Assembly (NCBI GenBank): GCA_019649035.1
Contig: BMAT01009626.1
Coordinates: 629,821-665,647, forward strand
Source: Elysia marginata
Taxonomy: Eukaryota > Mollusca > Gastropoda > Plakobranchidae
Direction: 5' to 3'
DNA: 35,827 nt
A program made the position numbers and the translations under genes. Below, in pieces: positions 11,159 to 19,294 of this stretch (its first letter is position 1; every line of letters begins with the position of its first letter). Below the pieces are notes generated by a model. That model was given only the letters and a program-made list of their open reading frames with translations, was not told the DNA's origin and made no database searches.

Positions 11159-14100
11159 TGCAATTGGGAACTGGAAGTGAAACGGAGATTTGCAAAAAAA
11201 ACTTGTATTCAAAGTAGTTTAATCAACATTCTGGAGTGAGACTCGCACTTATGTGTGTTACCTTTATTATTTCTAAATGAGGTATGATTATGTAGAGGTG
11301 AAGGTGGTGGTGCCCTCAACAAAATTGCTTGTTCAACAATATTGCTATAAAGGAATCTAGGTGCTACATGTTACTGAGGTCTTGTGCCCGACTCTATGTC
11401 ATTGATGCTTGTGGTCAGTGCATAGGGATGCGCATGTATGCACTCACTTGCTTACAATAAGACAAATGCATAGGTGTGACCCCGCTATCAGAAACATAGT
11501 GTGACCTTTTTATGCTCCCAGTGTTCTGGTGGTAGAAATGCAGAAGCCACATATCTGCATCTAAGGGTGCCTTTGCAGTCATTTTATTGTTTTTTGAAAT
11601 GGTCCTATGTCATGTTCTATTAGGTGCAGGCCTACATGTATATTTAGGATCTGAAATTCGTTAATGACAGCACTGTATAGATTGAATGGATGGTAAAGCC
11701 TGGTCAATCTAGAACTAGTCCTACAATGTGTATTTGGGAAATGTCAGAATCATATTATAAATGATTGAAGTGACTATGTAGCCTAATTTAACAATGTAAA
11801 TCATCTCTCATTCAATAAGAAGCCCTTTCTATAACTTTAACTGTAGACTTTTTTTCACTTTTTAAAATTCAAAATATGTTTTAAAAGGCCTTAAATGTCT
11901 GTAGTTTGAGTTTGCATACCACCTCTAACTGTTTTAACATATTTTGGGTCAGGGACCTTTATTACACCCTAACCAGTCAAATTAGTTGTATAGATTTTAT
12001 TTTAGAGCTATTGAATTTGAATGTCTTAAGATTGTGTAGATTGACCCCAACCTAGATCTAAATATTTTTCATTACAAAGTATTTTTCAAATTAGGTTGTT
12101 TAGATACAAAATGGACGTTGTTTAGATAATAAATGGACATATATTATGAAATTTCATTTTTTTCATCTGGGGTCTATGCGCCTTCAATCCACAGCCTCTT
12201 TAACCCCTTCGAGACATAGGTTCTGTCAATCGCCATGACGTGGCAGTTTTTTGGTTAGAGAAGGGATTATTTGTTTATTTTTAACATTGCTGAACTCAAA
12301 TTATATTGTCGGATTTCAAATAACTCTGCGTTAAATGTCCCCCTCACACAGTGCAAAAGCGACATACATATTACGACTAAGCGCCATAGGAAAAGGCAAA
12401 ATCCCCTAACTTGAGGACGTATAACGTACGTCGTGTCTGCATCTTGGCACGAAAAGTAGGACGTACAACGTACGTTTTATGTCACGAAGCCTGGAAGGAG
12501 TTAAAAACTACACCATTGATCGGCTGGTGGTCCTGGAATTTGAGAATTGGTCCTTGAAAAGTCCTGGAAAAGAACTTGAATTTCTTTCTTGATAGGGTGC
12601 AAGAACCCTGTATACATCAAATAAGTCATTATATCATCCTTCTAGCACAGCTGATATAAAGCCTCACCTGCATTTGTTGTATAGTAGCAGAGATCTAAAT
12701 CTTACAAATTTAATTGAAGTTTAGATTTATGTTGTGTGACACGAAGAAATTTTGTGAAAGTATGGTATGCAAGCTATATTTATTTTATTTTGTTTTTGTT
12801 TTAGGGATCATTTGCATCCCTTAAGTAGGCTTGATTTAATTATGCCTTGGGTCATTTCAGCAAAAAGAGAAGAAAACCTTCAATTATTGTGTTGTTATTA
12901 TGAAGATAAATCTGTGAATCAAAGGAACACTCTCATAATGTTACGTTTTTGTTCTTTGCTTTTAACAAAAATGTGTATCACAATTGTGAAACAACGACTT
13001 TCAAGTTTGATTTTAATGGAAGTATTACTAAGGGGTGGAAATGGTATTTCTCTTTTATTTTTTTGTCTGAAACCCTTCATGTAGGTAGTAGAATAAGCTG
13101 ATAAACTTGTGCTATCAAAAAATAAGTTCAGCTCCAGCTGATTGATTGGTAAATTTTAATCACTTTTTCCCCCCCTTTTTTTTTAAAGTTATAATTTTTT
13201 TCTTATTTATTTTTACCAGGGATCAACAGTTGACAGATCTGCAAGTGATAAAGAAAGAGTAAGTGTCAGCTTTCTTACCACATTTTTGTTTTTCTTTTCA
13301 TCTTCAAGAGTTTAGTTACTTTGTTCATGTCTTGCAGATGCTGTTTTACTGCTTCTTGGTCTGTACATTTGTCTAATTGAATCTCAAACCTTTTTTTTTA
13401 ACTGGTTTTTCATTACTTTTTGTGGCTAACAGAAGATACTGTTGTTTTCTTTTTAGCTGAAAGATCTACCTACTTTTAAAGACAATGACTTCCTTAATGA
13501 TGGTGCTAAGATCTACATTGGCGCTGACCAAAAAAGGAGCTTGATGGAAATGTTGCAAAAAGATGTGGATGTGAGTATATTTTATTGTCGTTTTTTTTTT
13601 AATAAAGATTTATTATCTCTTGCATTCTGCACTAGTTTTTTTAAAAAAAGCACTTTTTGATAGAATTTAAGAGCTTTTTTATGTATTAATTCAAATTTGG
13701 CAGTGATTAGTCAACTGGTTCCTTATGACTAGCAAGTGTTTTAAACTGATGAGAGCTTATTGTAACATTTGATGAACTCTGGAAATAATTAATTCTGTTG
13801 TACCCTCATTTGCTTTATTTTATCCTTCGAGTTTTCCTGATATTTGAAATCTTAAATTTAGCCCTTCGGCTTCCAGTAAAATACAAGCCTAGTCTAGTGG
13901 CCTTAATGAATTATCAAGCAAGCCTTCATAAGGGAGTGATGAGTATGAAGGTGACTGTATAGTCCGCTTATAGCTAGAGCCACTTTATCGACATTTTGAC
14001 ATATCAACATGTATGGCTATGATAAAACTTTTTCCTCTATAATCTTCCCACACAATTCATCTTATTATTGACTTTTTAAAAATGTTATGGCTTTATTAAC

Positions 14101-17100
14101 TCATTCCCTACATAATTTTGTTCTCATTTTGACATAATTTTTTTAGTCTACCCATTCCACTTGACAGTGGTGTTAAACAATCAACTATTGTTCTATGTAC
14201 TTTTGATAAAACATGTCATGTTGCATGTCAAACTGAAAGAAATTGAATGGAAATTCAGGAGCATATATTATTTGTGGATATTGAGTGTATTTTATAAGAT
14301 AGTTATTATGTAAGAAACCTGAAATATAAAAAAAAAAAAAAGAGATCTACTTTCAGGTCTAGATTCTGTGTCTTCATCTAGTGCTAGATCAAAATCGGAC
14401 TCTTCATCTAAGCTAAACTCACCTTCACTATTGTTATCTGGGCTATTTTTGTAGGAAATTCCTAGCCTTGATGGCAGTAAACCCTCTGGGTCTAGTTCTC
14501 TCATCTGACCCTTCTAACTGTTTGGGGCAACGCCCACTCTATAGATTTAGATTATATAAAAGCTGCAAATAAAAAGACCAAAACACCTTAAATACTGATG
14601 AAAATCGATCTGAAAGCTTGCTGAAATGTAAACAAACAAAAACGAAACTGAAACAAACTATGCCAGATTTTTTGGCATCTCTAAGTAGCCCTAAAAGCCA
14701 AAGATACTTTGGCATCTAATATTAAACGCTTCATAGTCTGACGAAAATCTGATCGTCTAGACGCTTCGGAGGGAATCAATTAAGAACCGTTTCATAACTT
14801 TAAAAAAAAATAAGCTAGTAGCACAGTGAAACGGATGTCTCTCAAGGTCATTTTGCATGGAAGACAAAACAGGGGAAGTAATTATTTATTATTTATGGTT
14901 TCAACTTTGTTGACCTCCCCTTATTTTTCCTCTGTCTTTGTATTTTTTTATCGACATTATGTCCACCTTCAAAAGCATGTCATTATAAGTTGATTGCACT
15001 GTAGTTGGAAAGGACATTACCAGTTAGTAACTGGTCTACCTTATAAATTTGCTCTAAATTTAAGCAGTTTATCACTCGGACCATCTTCACTCGTAGCAGC
15101 CGCATTTTGTTTTCTCATTTATGTTTCTAAAATTTTTTATGGACAAGCCATGCTTAATAATGGGCAATCATGCTTTAAACTATTCAAGGGATCTCAGATT
15201 TTACAAATTAATAACCTTAACAAATGGTGAGCGTTGTTGTGCTGAAATGTCATTTCTTTACTGTACTAATTCTCTACAGTTCCTAAGCAACCTCCATCTG
15301 ATGGACTACAGCTTGATAGTGGGCATCCATGACCGTGACCAGGAGAACGAGTCTGGAATCAGCTTTGCCATGCCCTCAGGAGCGGATGAAGAAGGTGAAG
15401 ACGAGGAGGAGTCAGATATTGGAGTGCCTTGCATGGCTGGCGGAGATCAGGTGAGCAAAGTTCCTCACTCCCAGCTTTCTTCTTCCTGTAATTTTTGTTT
15501 GCCTTCTTGTTCATTCATTCTTTACCGCATTCAAAGATAGGGGTGTGAAAATGTGACTCCATATAAATACAGGGGTGCCAAATCTATGTTTTTTATCATC
15601 CATTTATTATTTGTTGCATAACTTGTGTCTATTGCATCGGTTTTATGTGAAATGCAATGCTCTGCTCATTTGCAGGGTTGTTTTTTTTTTTCACATGCCA
15701 AATAAAGAGGGAAGGAAAAGGCAACCCTATGTTATTCAAAATGCAGCTACTGCAAGAGCAAACAAAGGCTCAAAATGGTCTTGATATAGAGCATGTTTAT
15801 ATATTTGTTGAGTTGCCCTAATTATTATTGCCGGGCCGATCCCCTCCTTTTACGACCTTAAAGTATGTGATTCTCCAAGGTCGCGTATTAAAAGTTTCAA
15901 GGTTAGAATTGATTCTATCTTCACCGCTGTGGTATTATAAGTCTATGGTATCACTAGCTGCTCTTGGCTTTTCGTCGCGACACTCATCATGTCATGCTTG
16001 TGCTCATGTGAGGCTAGTGCCTAGTATTAGTGGTATCGCTAACACGATATCACATTTTCTCAATATACCATTTGCCTGCAATACATACTGCAACCAGCCG
16101 GCCTAGTTTGGGGAGCAAACAGCAACGTACAGTTTTTATTTTTGCATTAATTATCATATATCACACTCCAACTTTTGGAAGTGGGAATTTAAATTTAAGG
16201 CTAAAAGACTACGTAAATAAGAGATCCTCAAAAGAATGTAACTACATGTATAAATATGACAAACTGGGTAATAGCAGTGAAGAACCTAAAAAAAGGGAGA
16301 TAGGACACGAAAATACAATGTACCAGTATGTACCACACCGGCTGCACCTCTCGTCCCATCTTGTGTACGGAATTCTTGTTGAAAATAAGTAAGGAGATGG
16401 GAGGTGGATTGAGAGTGGGTTAAAGACCGTCGTCCACAAGCTTATGTCACATGTGTAATTTTGTTGTTTTAACAAAACAACCAACGAGATAGTAGAAGGA
16501 AACTCTCCTTATAGGCATGGCAACGAAGAATCACATACTCCCGTGATACCAAATGGCAAGCGTACAATAGTGAGCCTCGCTGCAAGGGTGACGATGTTAC
16601 TGAGTGATACCAGTCATCTGCTGAGCTTTTCACCCAGTCTCGAAAGATCACAGTGTGTCAGGCCAGTGCTAAGTGATACAAATGCCTGTTTGGGATACCA
16701 ATACCCGTTTAGAGGTTTTCGCCCTAGAATTGAAACTTAGAGGCTTTCGGTGTTTGAGGTAGACAAGCGTAGCCTACCTTGAAATTCTTGCAGTTTCTTG
16801 CTATAGGCCTAGCCTTGATATTGCTGGCTATGGTTAAAGGCCAACAATGCGACAGCGAGAGGCAGCTAGTATTGGGGTGATGATTGCAGCGCGGCGGGCG
16901 TTCACTGTGCTCTATTTCTTATGTCTGCCATTTTCTTGGTTTTTCTTTTCGTTCTTTTTTTCTGTTTGCTTGTTTTCTTTTTGCTTTTTTTAATTTTACT
17001 TTTTACTTTCAAGGTTTTAGAGTTCATAAGAGAGTATAATGCACATTTTACATGAATATACATGTGGAGAAGAATGACAAAATAAAACAAAACAAATAAA

Positions 17101-19294
17101 TGTACACATTTAAATAATAAACTACCAAGTAGCCATTGTGCATCAATATCAACAGATGTACAAAATGCTACGCACTAGCTAGATTCTAACTAAAATAACC
17201 CATTGGATATTATTTATTTTGGAGTTTTAAGTTTTATCAATATAAAATTATTACAACTCAATTACAGAAAAAGAAAAACCATCAACTACAACTGCAGGCA
17301 GTTACAATAACTATAAATTCATGCTTTACTAAAATTATAAAAAAAAATAATACATGTACAATTTATAATCTTGTGTCACAAAAAGCAATGTTTAGAGATC
17401 CAAATCAAAGTTAATTTCTGAAACATAATAATGCAGTGAAGGTATATAATTATTATAAGCGTAATGAATGAAGGAAGTGTATTATTTTATAAGAAAGACA
17501 TGTTAAGTAAGAGACAGACAAATTAGGCAAGTGATGAGCTCAAAGAAAGCTAGAGAAATGGGACGGTAAACTAAATATCATTGCTTATATTTAGACAAAA
17601 CTAAAAAAATTTAAGGAGGATAGGCTGGCTATGCCTAGTACAAGTAGAAAGATAAAAGAGGTAGGGAAAGACAAAAAATGTAAATGGGATATGCCGACAC
17701 TATTGCCAAGGTGCATCACTGTACTGAAGAAACTGTTAGCTGCACGAAGTTCTTGCTGAGACTCATTATCACCTAGGCCTAGCCTTTTGAACTTCAGGTT
17801 ATCTAAACAAAGCAGTCGCAACGGAGTTAAAAAGTAGGCTAGCAGTGACATCTCGTCAACAAAGTGGCTAGAGTGACAGGGATGGCGCCTTGCAACACAA
17901 CTTTTGATTCTCACCTTCAAGGGAAACACCAATGTTTTTGCCTGATCTCGAAACTTCGAGGTTGTCGCCTGACCTTGCAATTTCGAGAATGACATAGGTA
18001 TTGCAAATATCGATTCTGATATCAATACCAATCCAGGCACTACTAAGTAAGGTTAAGTTAGGGAACAGAGTAAAAAGGCAAGGGAATCGAAGGCAACTGT
18101 TGATCAATTCAGATGCTGCAATGCAAAGGTTAGAATTTTTTTGTTTACCCTATTAGTCTTTTGAACCATGAAAATATAAGACTGATTTTTTTTGTGTGTG
18201 CATTTTCTTCCAATAGGAATGGTATACATTTTTAATGGCAAAAGAATTGGGTTTTTTTTACCCACCTCAATATACCTATATTTCTGTAAGAGCTTTTACT
18301 AGGTTCATGATTTTTCAAGCATTTCTCCATTTTATATTAAGGTCCTTGCAGCACTTAAATTGATATCAAAGAATTAATTAAAAGCAAGAAAGAAAGACAA
18401 AAAACATGTCACCTATGACCTTCCTCTATTTTCCATTCACAGGCTGACTATCATTATGATGATGAAGATGGATTTGGCAGCCCTCCCGATTCACCCCAAC
18501 CTACCACACCGATGCCTCAATTCATGGGTGAACTGGACCCAGATCTAGAGAGATATGGTTTACATAGCTCAGAGGGTAAGCTGTTTCTTTCTTTTGTTCA
18601 TTTTTTGTTTCCTTCCCTATCTGTTCCTGTATTCATTAAGTACGCATATTTTTATACAGGCAATTTTTGGTAAATTTATTGAAATTGGTGAAAGAAATAG
18701 CTTTCAGAATTACTCATGCTGTAGCACCTTTTGTTTATACTTAAATTCAGTACGGTCATTGACATTTTTCAATGGGATTGAGTTCATTAAAAGCCTAATT
18801 GTGAAATTCCCCATTCAAGCATTGTCGGGGAGCTAGCCTAGGGATGTTTAATCAAATAAAGTACTATATTATGGAGTTTCTGTCATGGCAGGTAGTTTTT
18901 GTTTTTTTTTCTGTTTATTCTGTAGCTTTCTCTGCTTCCAAAATTTGTGTCAAAATAAAGACCCACTGGCATAAAAGTTCTTGGAAGCCAAAAAGGTTTC
19001 TCTTGATACTTGCTTATCTTTTACAACTAATTTGCAATCATAGAAAGCTTTGGGAGTCAAGTTTTACTCACCAGAAATCCCCTTATTGTTCTGTTTTTGA
19101 ATTGTTCAGAGTCAGGCAAGCATGAAATCTATTTCATGGCGCTTATTGACATCCTCACCAAGTATGGCATGAAAAAACGTACAGCGCAAGCCGCCAAGAC
19201 AGTGAAACACGGAGCTGGCGCCGAGATTTCTACGGTTCACCCAGAACAGTATGCAAAACGCTTCATGGAGTTTATCAGCAAGTGCTTTGAATAA
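1410..19294 (+). CDS. PIP4K2: Phosphatidylinositol-5-phosphate 4-kinase type 2 (5'-partial, nine exons)
   Basis: Type II PIP kinase, which phosphorylates PI5P at the 4-OH to give PI(4,5)P2 on internal membranes. The coding sequence joins 1410-1507, 3403-3499, 8617-8769, 9000-9146, 13220-13258, 13457-13570, 15280-15450, 18443-18575 and 19110-19294. All eight internal junctions are GT-AG and keep one frame of 378 residues plus stop. Seen in order: the [14 protein letters not shown]-terminal dimer region, [14 protein letters not shown], a glycine-rich loop (SGAR) with FIKTL ATP lysine, MRNVF nucleotide-base motif, [29 protein letters not shown] catalytic loop, an acidic proline-rich insert, LIDIL metal-binding aspartate, and [13 protein letters not shown] activation loop. 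Human members are about 405-420 residues, so about 48 N-terminal residues are missing here; no exon for them is seen in 1-1409. The HGAGAE loop and PPDSP insert indicate the 4-kinase class rather than PIP5K. Invertebrates usually have one gene where vertebrates have 2A, 2B and 2C. Confidence 0.97.
2917..3114 (-). mobile_element. LINE reverse-transcriptase C-terminal scrap (decayed)
   Basis: Read on the minus strand from 3114, this gives [10 protein letters not shown][17 protein letters not shown], then [20 protein letters not shown], then SITVWSDCA. The pattern matches the QQRLYFLRKL...FYRSVIESVLTFSITVW block near the C-terminus of non-LTR retrotransposon ORF2 proteins. One in-frame TAA interrupts it and no RT catalytic domain remains. 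It lies in the intron between exons a and b. Confidence 0.7.
3403..3499 (+). CDS. PIP4K2: PIP4K2 exon b
   Basis: The acceptor is CCTACCACAG and the donor is CTG|GTATGT. It completes the split Lys codon and then encodes 32 residues, including [20 protein letters not shown] and RERFEIDD. This block is nearly invariant in PIP kinases and sits ahead of the ATP-binding loop. Confidence 0.95.
3728..3807 (+). repeat. (TC)n microsatellite
   Basis: About 31 uninterrupted TC units (3728-3789), then an interrupted CTC/ACACAC tail. Located in the intron before exon c. Confidence 0.97.
4136..4197 (+). repeat. (TC)n microsatellite with a TGTG interruption
   Basis: TCTCTCTCTGTGTGTCTGAG followed by about 19 TC units. 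It creates a spurious serine/leucine-rich reading frame. Confidence 0.95.
4460..5833 (-). mobile_element. Mariner (Tc1/mariner superfamily, DD34D) element, full length but inactive
   Basis: A 1374-bp element flanked by TA on both sides (4458-4459 and 5834-5835), the target dinucleotide of this superfamily. Its 39-bp terminal inverted repeats (4460-4498 and 5795-5833) differ at about three positions and begin CGAGGG. The decayed transposase lies between them on the minus strand. It sits in the 5.1-kb intron, opposite in sense to the host gene. Confidence 0.95.
4558..5671 (-). pseudogene. Mariner transposase pseudogene
   Basis: Starts at ATG 5671-5669 ([19 protein letters not shown]) and ends at TAA 4560-4558. 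N-terminal helix-turn-helix features are visible ([33 protein letters not shown]), then the linker RWVPKML. The catalytic region is ITGDET, later HDNATPH, later [16 protein letters not shown]. The second and third aspartates are separated by exactly 34 residues, the mariner DD34D spacing. It is dead: one frameshift near FLKE, a stop after KYRV, a stop right after GDET (5121-5119, where Trp is normal), a stop after VMACVF (again a Trp site), and a stop just before HDNA (a likely Gln site). Most are single-base changes typical of neutral decay. Confidence 0.93.
6140..6480. other. Unclassified CpG-containing block in the large intron
   Basis: Its composition differs from the AT-rich intron around it, with CpG and GC-rich words such as CCCACGGCGACG and CCACGCGCATCC. 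On the minus strand it holds a 61-codon frame from 6325 rich in Arg and Lys that runs into a consensus-like GTGAGT donor (6140-6155 region). I recognise neither a protein family nor a transposon. Confidence 0.35.
6490..8300. other. Intron sequence without recognised features
   Basis: Mostly AT-rich. A purine-rich stretch runs from about 7130 to 7420. A minus-strand frame at 7695-7994 was not recognised. Confidence 0.4.
8311..8470. other. CpG cluster upstream of exon c
   Basis: About 160 bp with a dozen or so CpGs (for example CTCGCGGGCG, TTTCGTCGCCG) in otherwise CpG-poor intron, ending about 150 bp before the acceptor of the exon at 8617. It could be an internal promoter or a young repeat. 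No coding match was seen. Confidence 0.4.
8617..8769 (+). CDS. PIP4K2: PIP4K2 exon c (glycine-rich loop and ATP lysine)
   Basis: The acceptor is CTTCTTCAG and the donor is CAG|GTTTGC. It encodes 51 residues in phase 0. [20 protein letters not shown] is the glycine-rich strand pair, followed by the ATP-binding lysine (codon 8710-8712). The rest is helix C ([16 protein letters not shown]). The preceding intron of 5117 bp is the largest in the window. Confidence 0.95.
9000..9146 (+). CDS. PIP4K2: PIP4K2 exon d (nucleotide-base motif)
   Basis: The acceptor is ATATTCCTCAG and the donor is AAG|GTGAGC. It encodes 49 residues in phase 0 ([20 protein letters not shown]...[18 protein letters not shown]). 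MRNVF (codons 9093-9107) aligns with TRNVF in human PIP4K2A/2B, the motif that contacts the purine base. The intron before it is only 230 bp. Confidence 0.96.
9738..9801 (+). repeat. CTTGAATTT/GTCCTGGAAAAG-type repeat, left copy
   Basis: Contains two tandem variants of the phrase gtcctgaaaaag...cttgaattt. The same phrase occurs at 12530-12585. This wording is common near the ends of hAT-family elements. It may be a relic of one end of such an element, but no terminal CAGGG is seen here. Confidence 0.4.
10380..11155 (+). repeat. Degenerate pyrimidine-rich tandem array with (CT)n blocks
   Basis: About 775 bp that is almost all C and T on the plus strand. Pure (CT)n blocks lie near 10580, at 10724-10779, 10897-10965 and 11126-11154. 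Between them a roughly 70-bp phrase recurs about four times (starting near 10461, 10660, 10827 and 11055), of the form CTCTTCTTTGC...GAATCTA.CCTTTTT...AAGCCT, spaced about 170-230 bp. The array makes long spurious frames on both strands. Confidence 0.85.
11160..12199. other. Intron sequence without recognised features
   Basis: AT-rich intron between the pyrimidine array and the MITE. Nothing conserved or repetitive was recognised. Confidence 0.4.
12204..12500. mobile_element. piggyBac-like MITE
   Basis: A 297-bp segment bounded by TTAA on both sides (12200-12203 and 12501-12504). Its ends are imperfect inverted repeats: CCCCTTCGAG on the left against CTCCTTCCAG on the right read inward. TTAA targets and CCC/GGG ends are piggyBac hallmarks. 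It has no coding capacity. The right half holds two copies of a GGACGTAYAACGTACG phrase. It is more CpG-rich than its surroundings, which argues for a fairly young insertion. Confidence 0.72.
12520..12610 (-). mobile_element. hAT-like element terminus (fragment)
   Basis: Read on the minus strand from 12610 it begins CAGGGTTCTTGCACCC, followed by repeats of a CAAGTTCTTTTCCAGGAC phrase. CAGGGTTC-type starts with nearby GTCCTGGAAAAG words are typical of hAT termini. No matching second end or 8-bp duplication was found. Confidence 0.45.
13220..13258 (+). CDS. PIP4K2: PIP4K2 exon e (39-nt microexon)
   Basis: A 13-codon exon ([13 protein letters not shown]) with acceptor TTTTTACCAG and donor AGA|GTAAGT. 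It is phase 0 at both ends. It continues KYDLK from exon d to give the family's KYDLKGSTV motif. Because it is symmetric in phase, skipping it would keep the frame but delete the GSTV strand. Confidence 0.93.
13457..13570 (+). CDS. PIP4K2: PIP4K2 exon f
   Basis: The acceptor is TTCTTTTTAG and the donor is GAT|GTGAGT. It encodes 38 residues in phase 0 ([16 protein letters not shown]...MLQKDVD). The LPTFKDNDF block matches the family. The 198-bp intron ahead of it is the shortest in the window. Confidence 0.95.
13571..15279. other. Intron between exons f and g
   Basis: AT-rich. The only item of note is a short minus-strand acidic frame (14512-14345), followed on the minus strand by a poly-purine run. 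It is described separately as a candidate fragment. Confidence 0.4.
14345..14512 (-). other. Short acidic open segment, possible transposase N-terminus fragment
   Basis: Minus-strand frame starting at an ATG near 14504 and encoding [20 protein letters not shown], a Ser/Asp/Glu-rich stretch. Many piggyBac-derived proteins begin with similar acidic sequence, but nothing diagnostic follows. The frame runs into low-complexity A/T. Unproven. Confidence 0.2.
15280..15450 (+). CDS. PIP4K2: PIP4K2 exon g (catalytic loop, start of acidic insert)
   Basis: The acceptor is TCTCTACAG and the donor is CAG|GTGAGC. It encodes 57 residues in phase 0. It begins [18 protein letters not shown], the catalytic loop (Asp of MDYS at 15304-15306). 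It then runs into an acidic linker ([11 protein letters not shown]) equivalent to the disordered, phosphorylated insert of vertebrate PIP4Ks. Confidence 0.96.
15451..18442. other. Intron between exons g and h with CpG-bearing patches
   Basis: Three patches of higher CpG and GC content (about 15830-16130, 16490-16900 and 17700-18110) alternate with AT-rich sequence. The second and third share the 13-mer TAGGCCTAGCCTT (16804-16816 and 17774-17786). Open frames here have no recognisable domain. The patches could be old transposon pieces. Confidence 0.35.
17934..17987 (-). repeat. 27-bp direct tandem repeat, two clear copies
   Basis: 17934-17960 and 17961-17987 match at 21 of 27 positions. A third, much weaker unit may precede them. 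In one minus-strand frame the units read EIARSGDNL and EVSRSGKNI. The protein is not recognised. Confidence 0.5.
18443..18575 (+). CDS. PIP4K2: PIP4K2 exon h (regulatory insert)
   Basis: The acceptor is CCATTCACAG and the donor is GAG|G|GTAAGC. It encodes 44 codons plus one base. The sequence is low-complexity, acidic and proline-rich ([16 protein letters not shown]...[15 protein letters not shown]). GSPPDSP aligns with GTPPDSP of human PIP4K2A/2B, and [11 protein letters not shown] with the conserved EFDPxxDVYG stretch just before the last kinase block. Confidence 0.93.
18576..19109. other. Last coding intron
   Basis: 534 bp, AT-rich, with GTAAGC donor and TTGTTCAG acceptor. No transposon or other feature was recognised. 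Confidence 0.7.
19110..19294 (+). CDS. PIP4K2: PIP4K2 terminal coding exon (metal-binding Asp, activation loop)
   Basis: The acceptor is TTGTTCAG. The first two bases complete a Glu codon, followed by 60 residues and TAA at 19292-19294. [13 protein letters not shown] holds the Mg-binding Asp (19148-19150). [15 protein letters not shown] is the specificity-determining activation loop of type II enzymes, and [18 protein letters not shown] is the C-terminal helix. An ATG at 19097 lies in the intron and is not the start. Confidence 0.96.

Noticed and set aside
12767-13084. 105-codon plus-strand frame in the intron before the microexon
   Set aside because: Composition typical of T-rich intron. 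It does not match PIP4K2 or any domain, and exon d joins exon e cleanly without it.
15121-15279. Upstream extension of the exon g frame
   Set aside because: Precedes the TCTCTACAG acceptor and lacks homology. The family alignment starts exactly at 15280.
17591-18040. 149-codon minus-strand frame
   Set aside because: No domain recognised; it lies in intron and overlaps the 27-bp repeat. Kept only as an unclassified patch.
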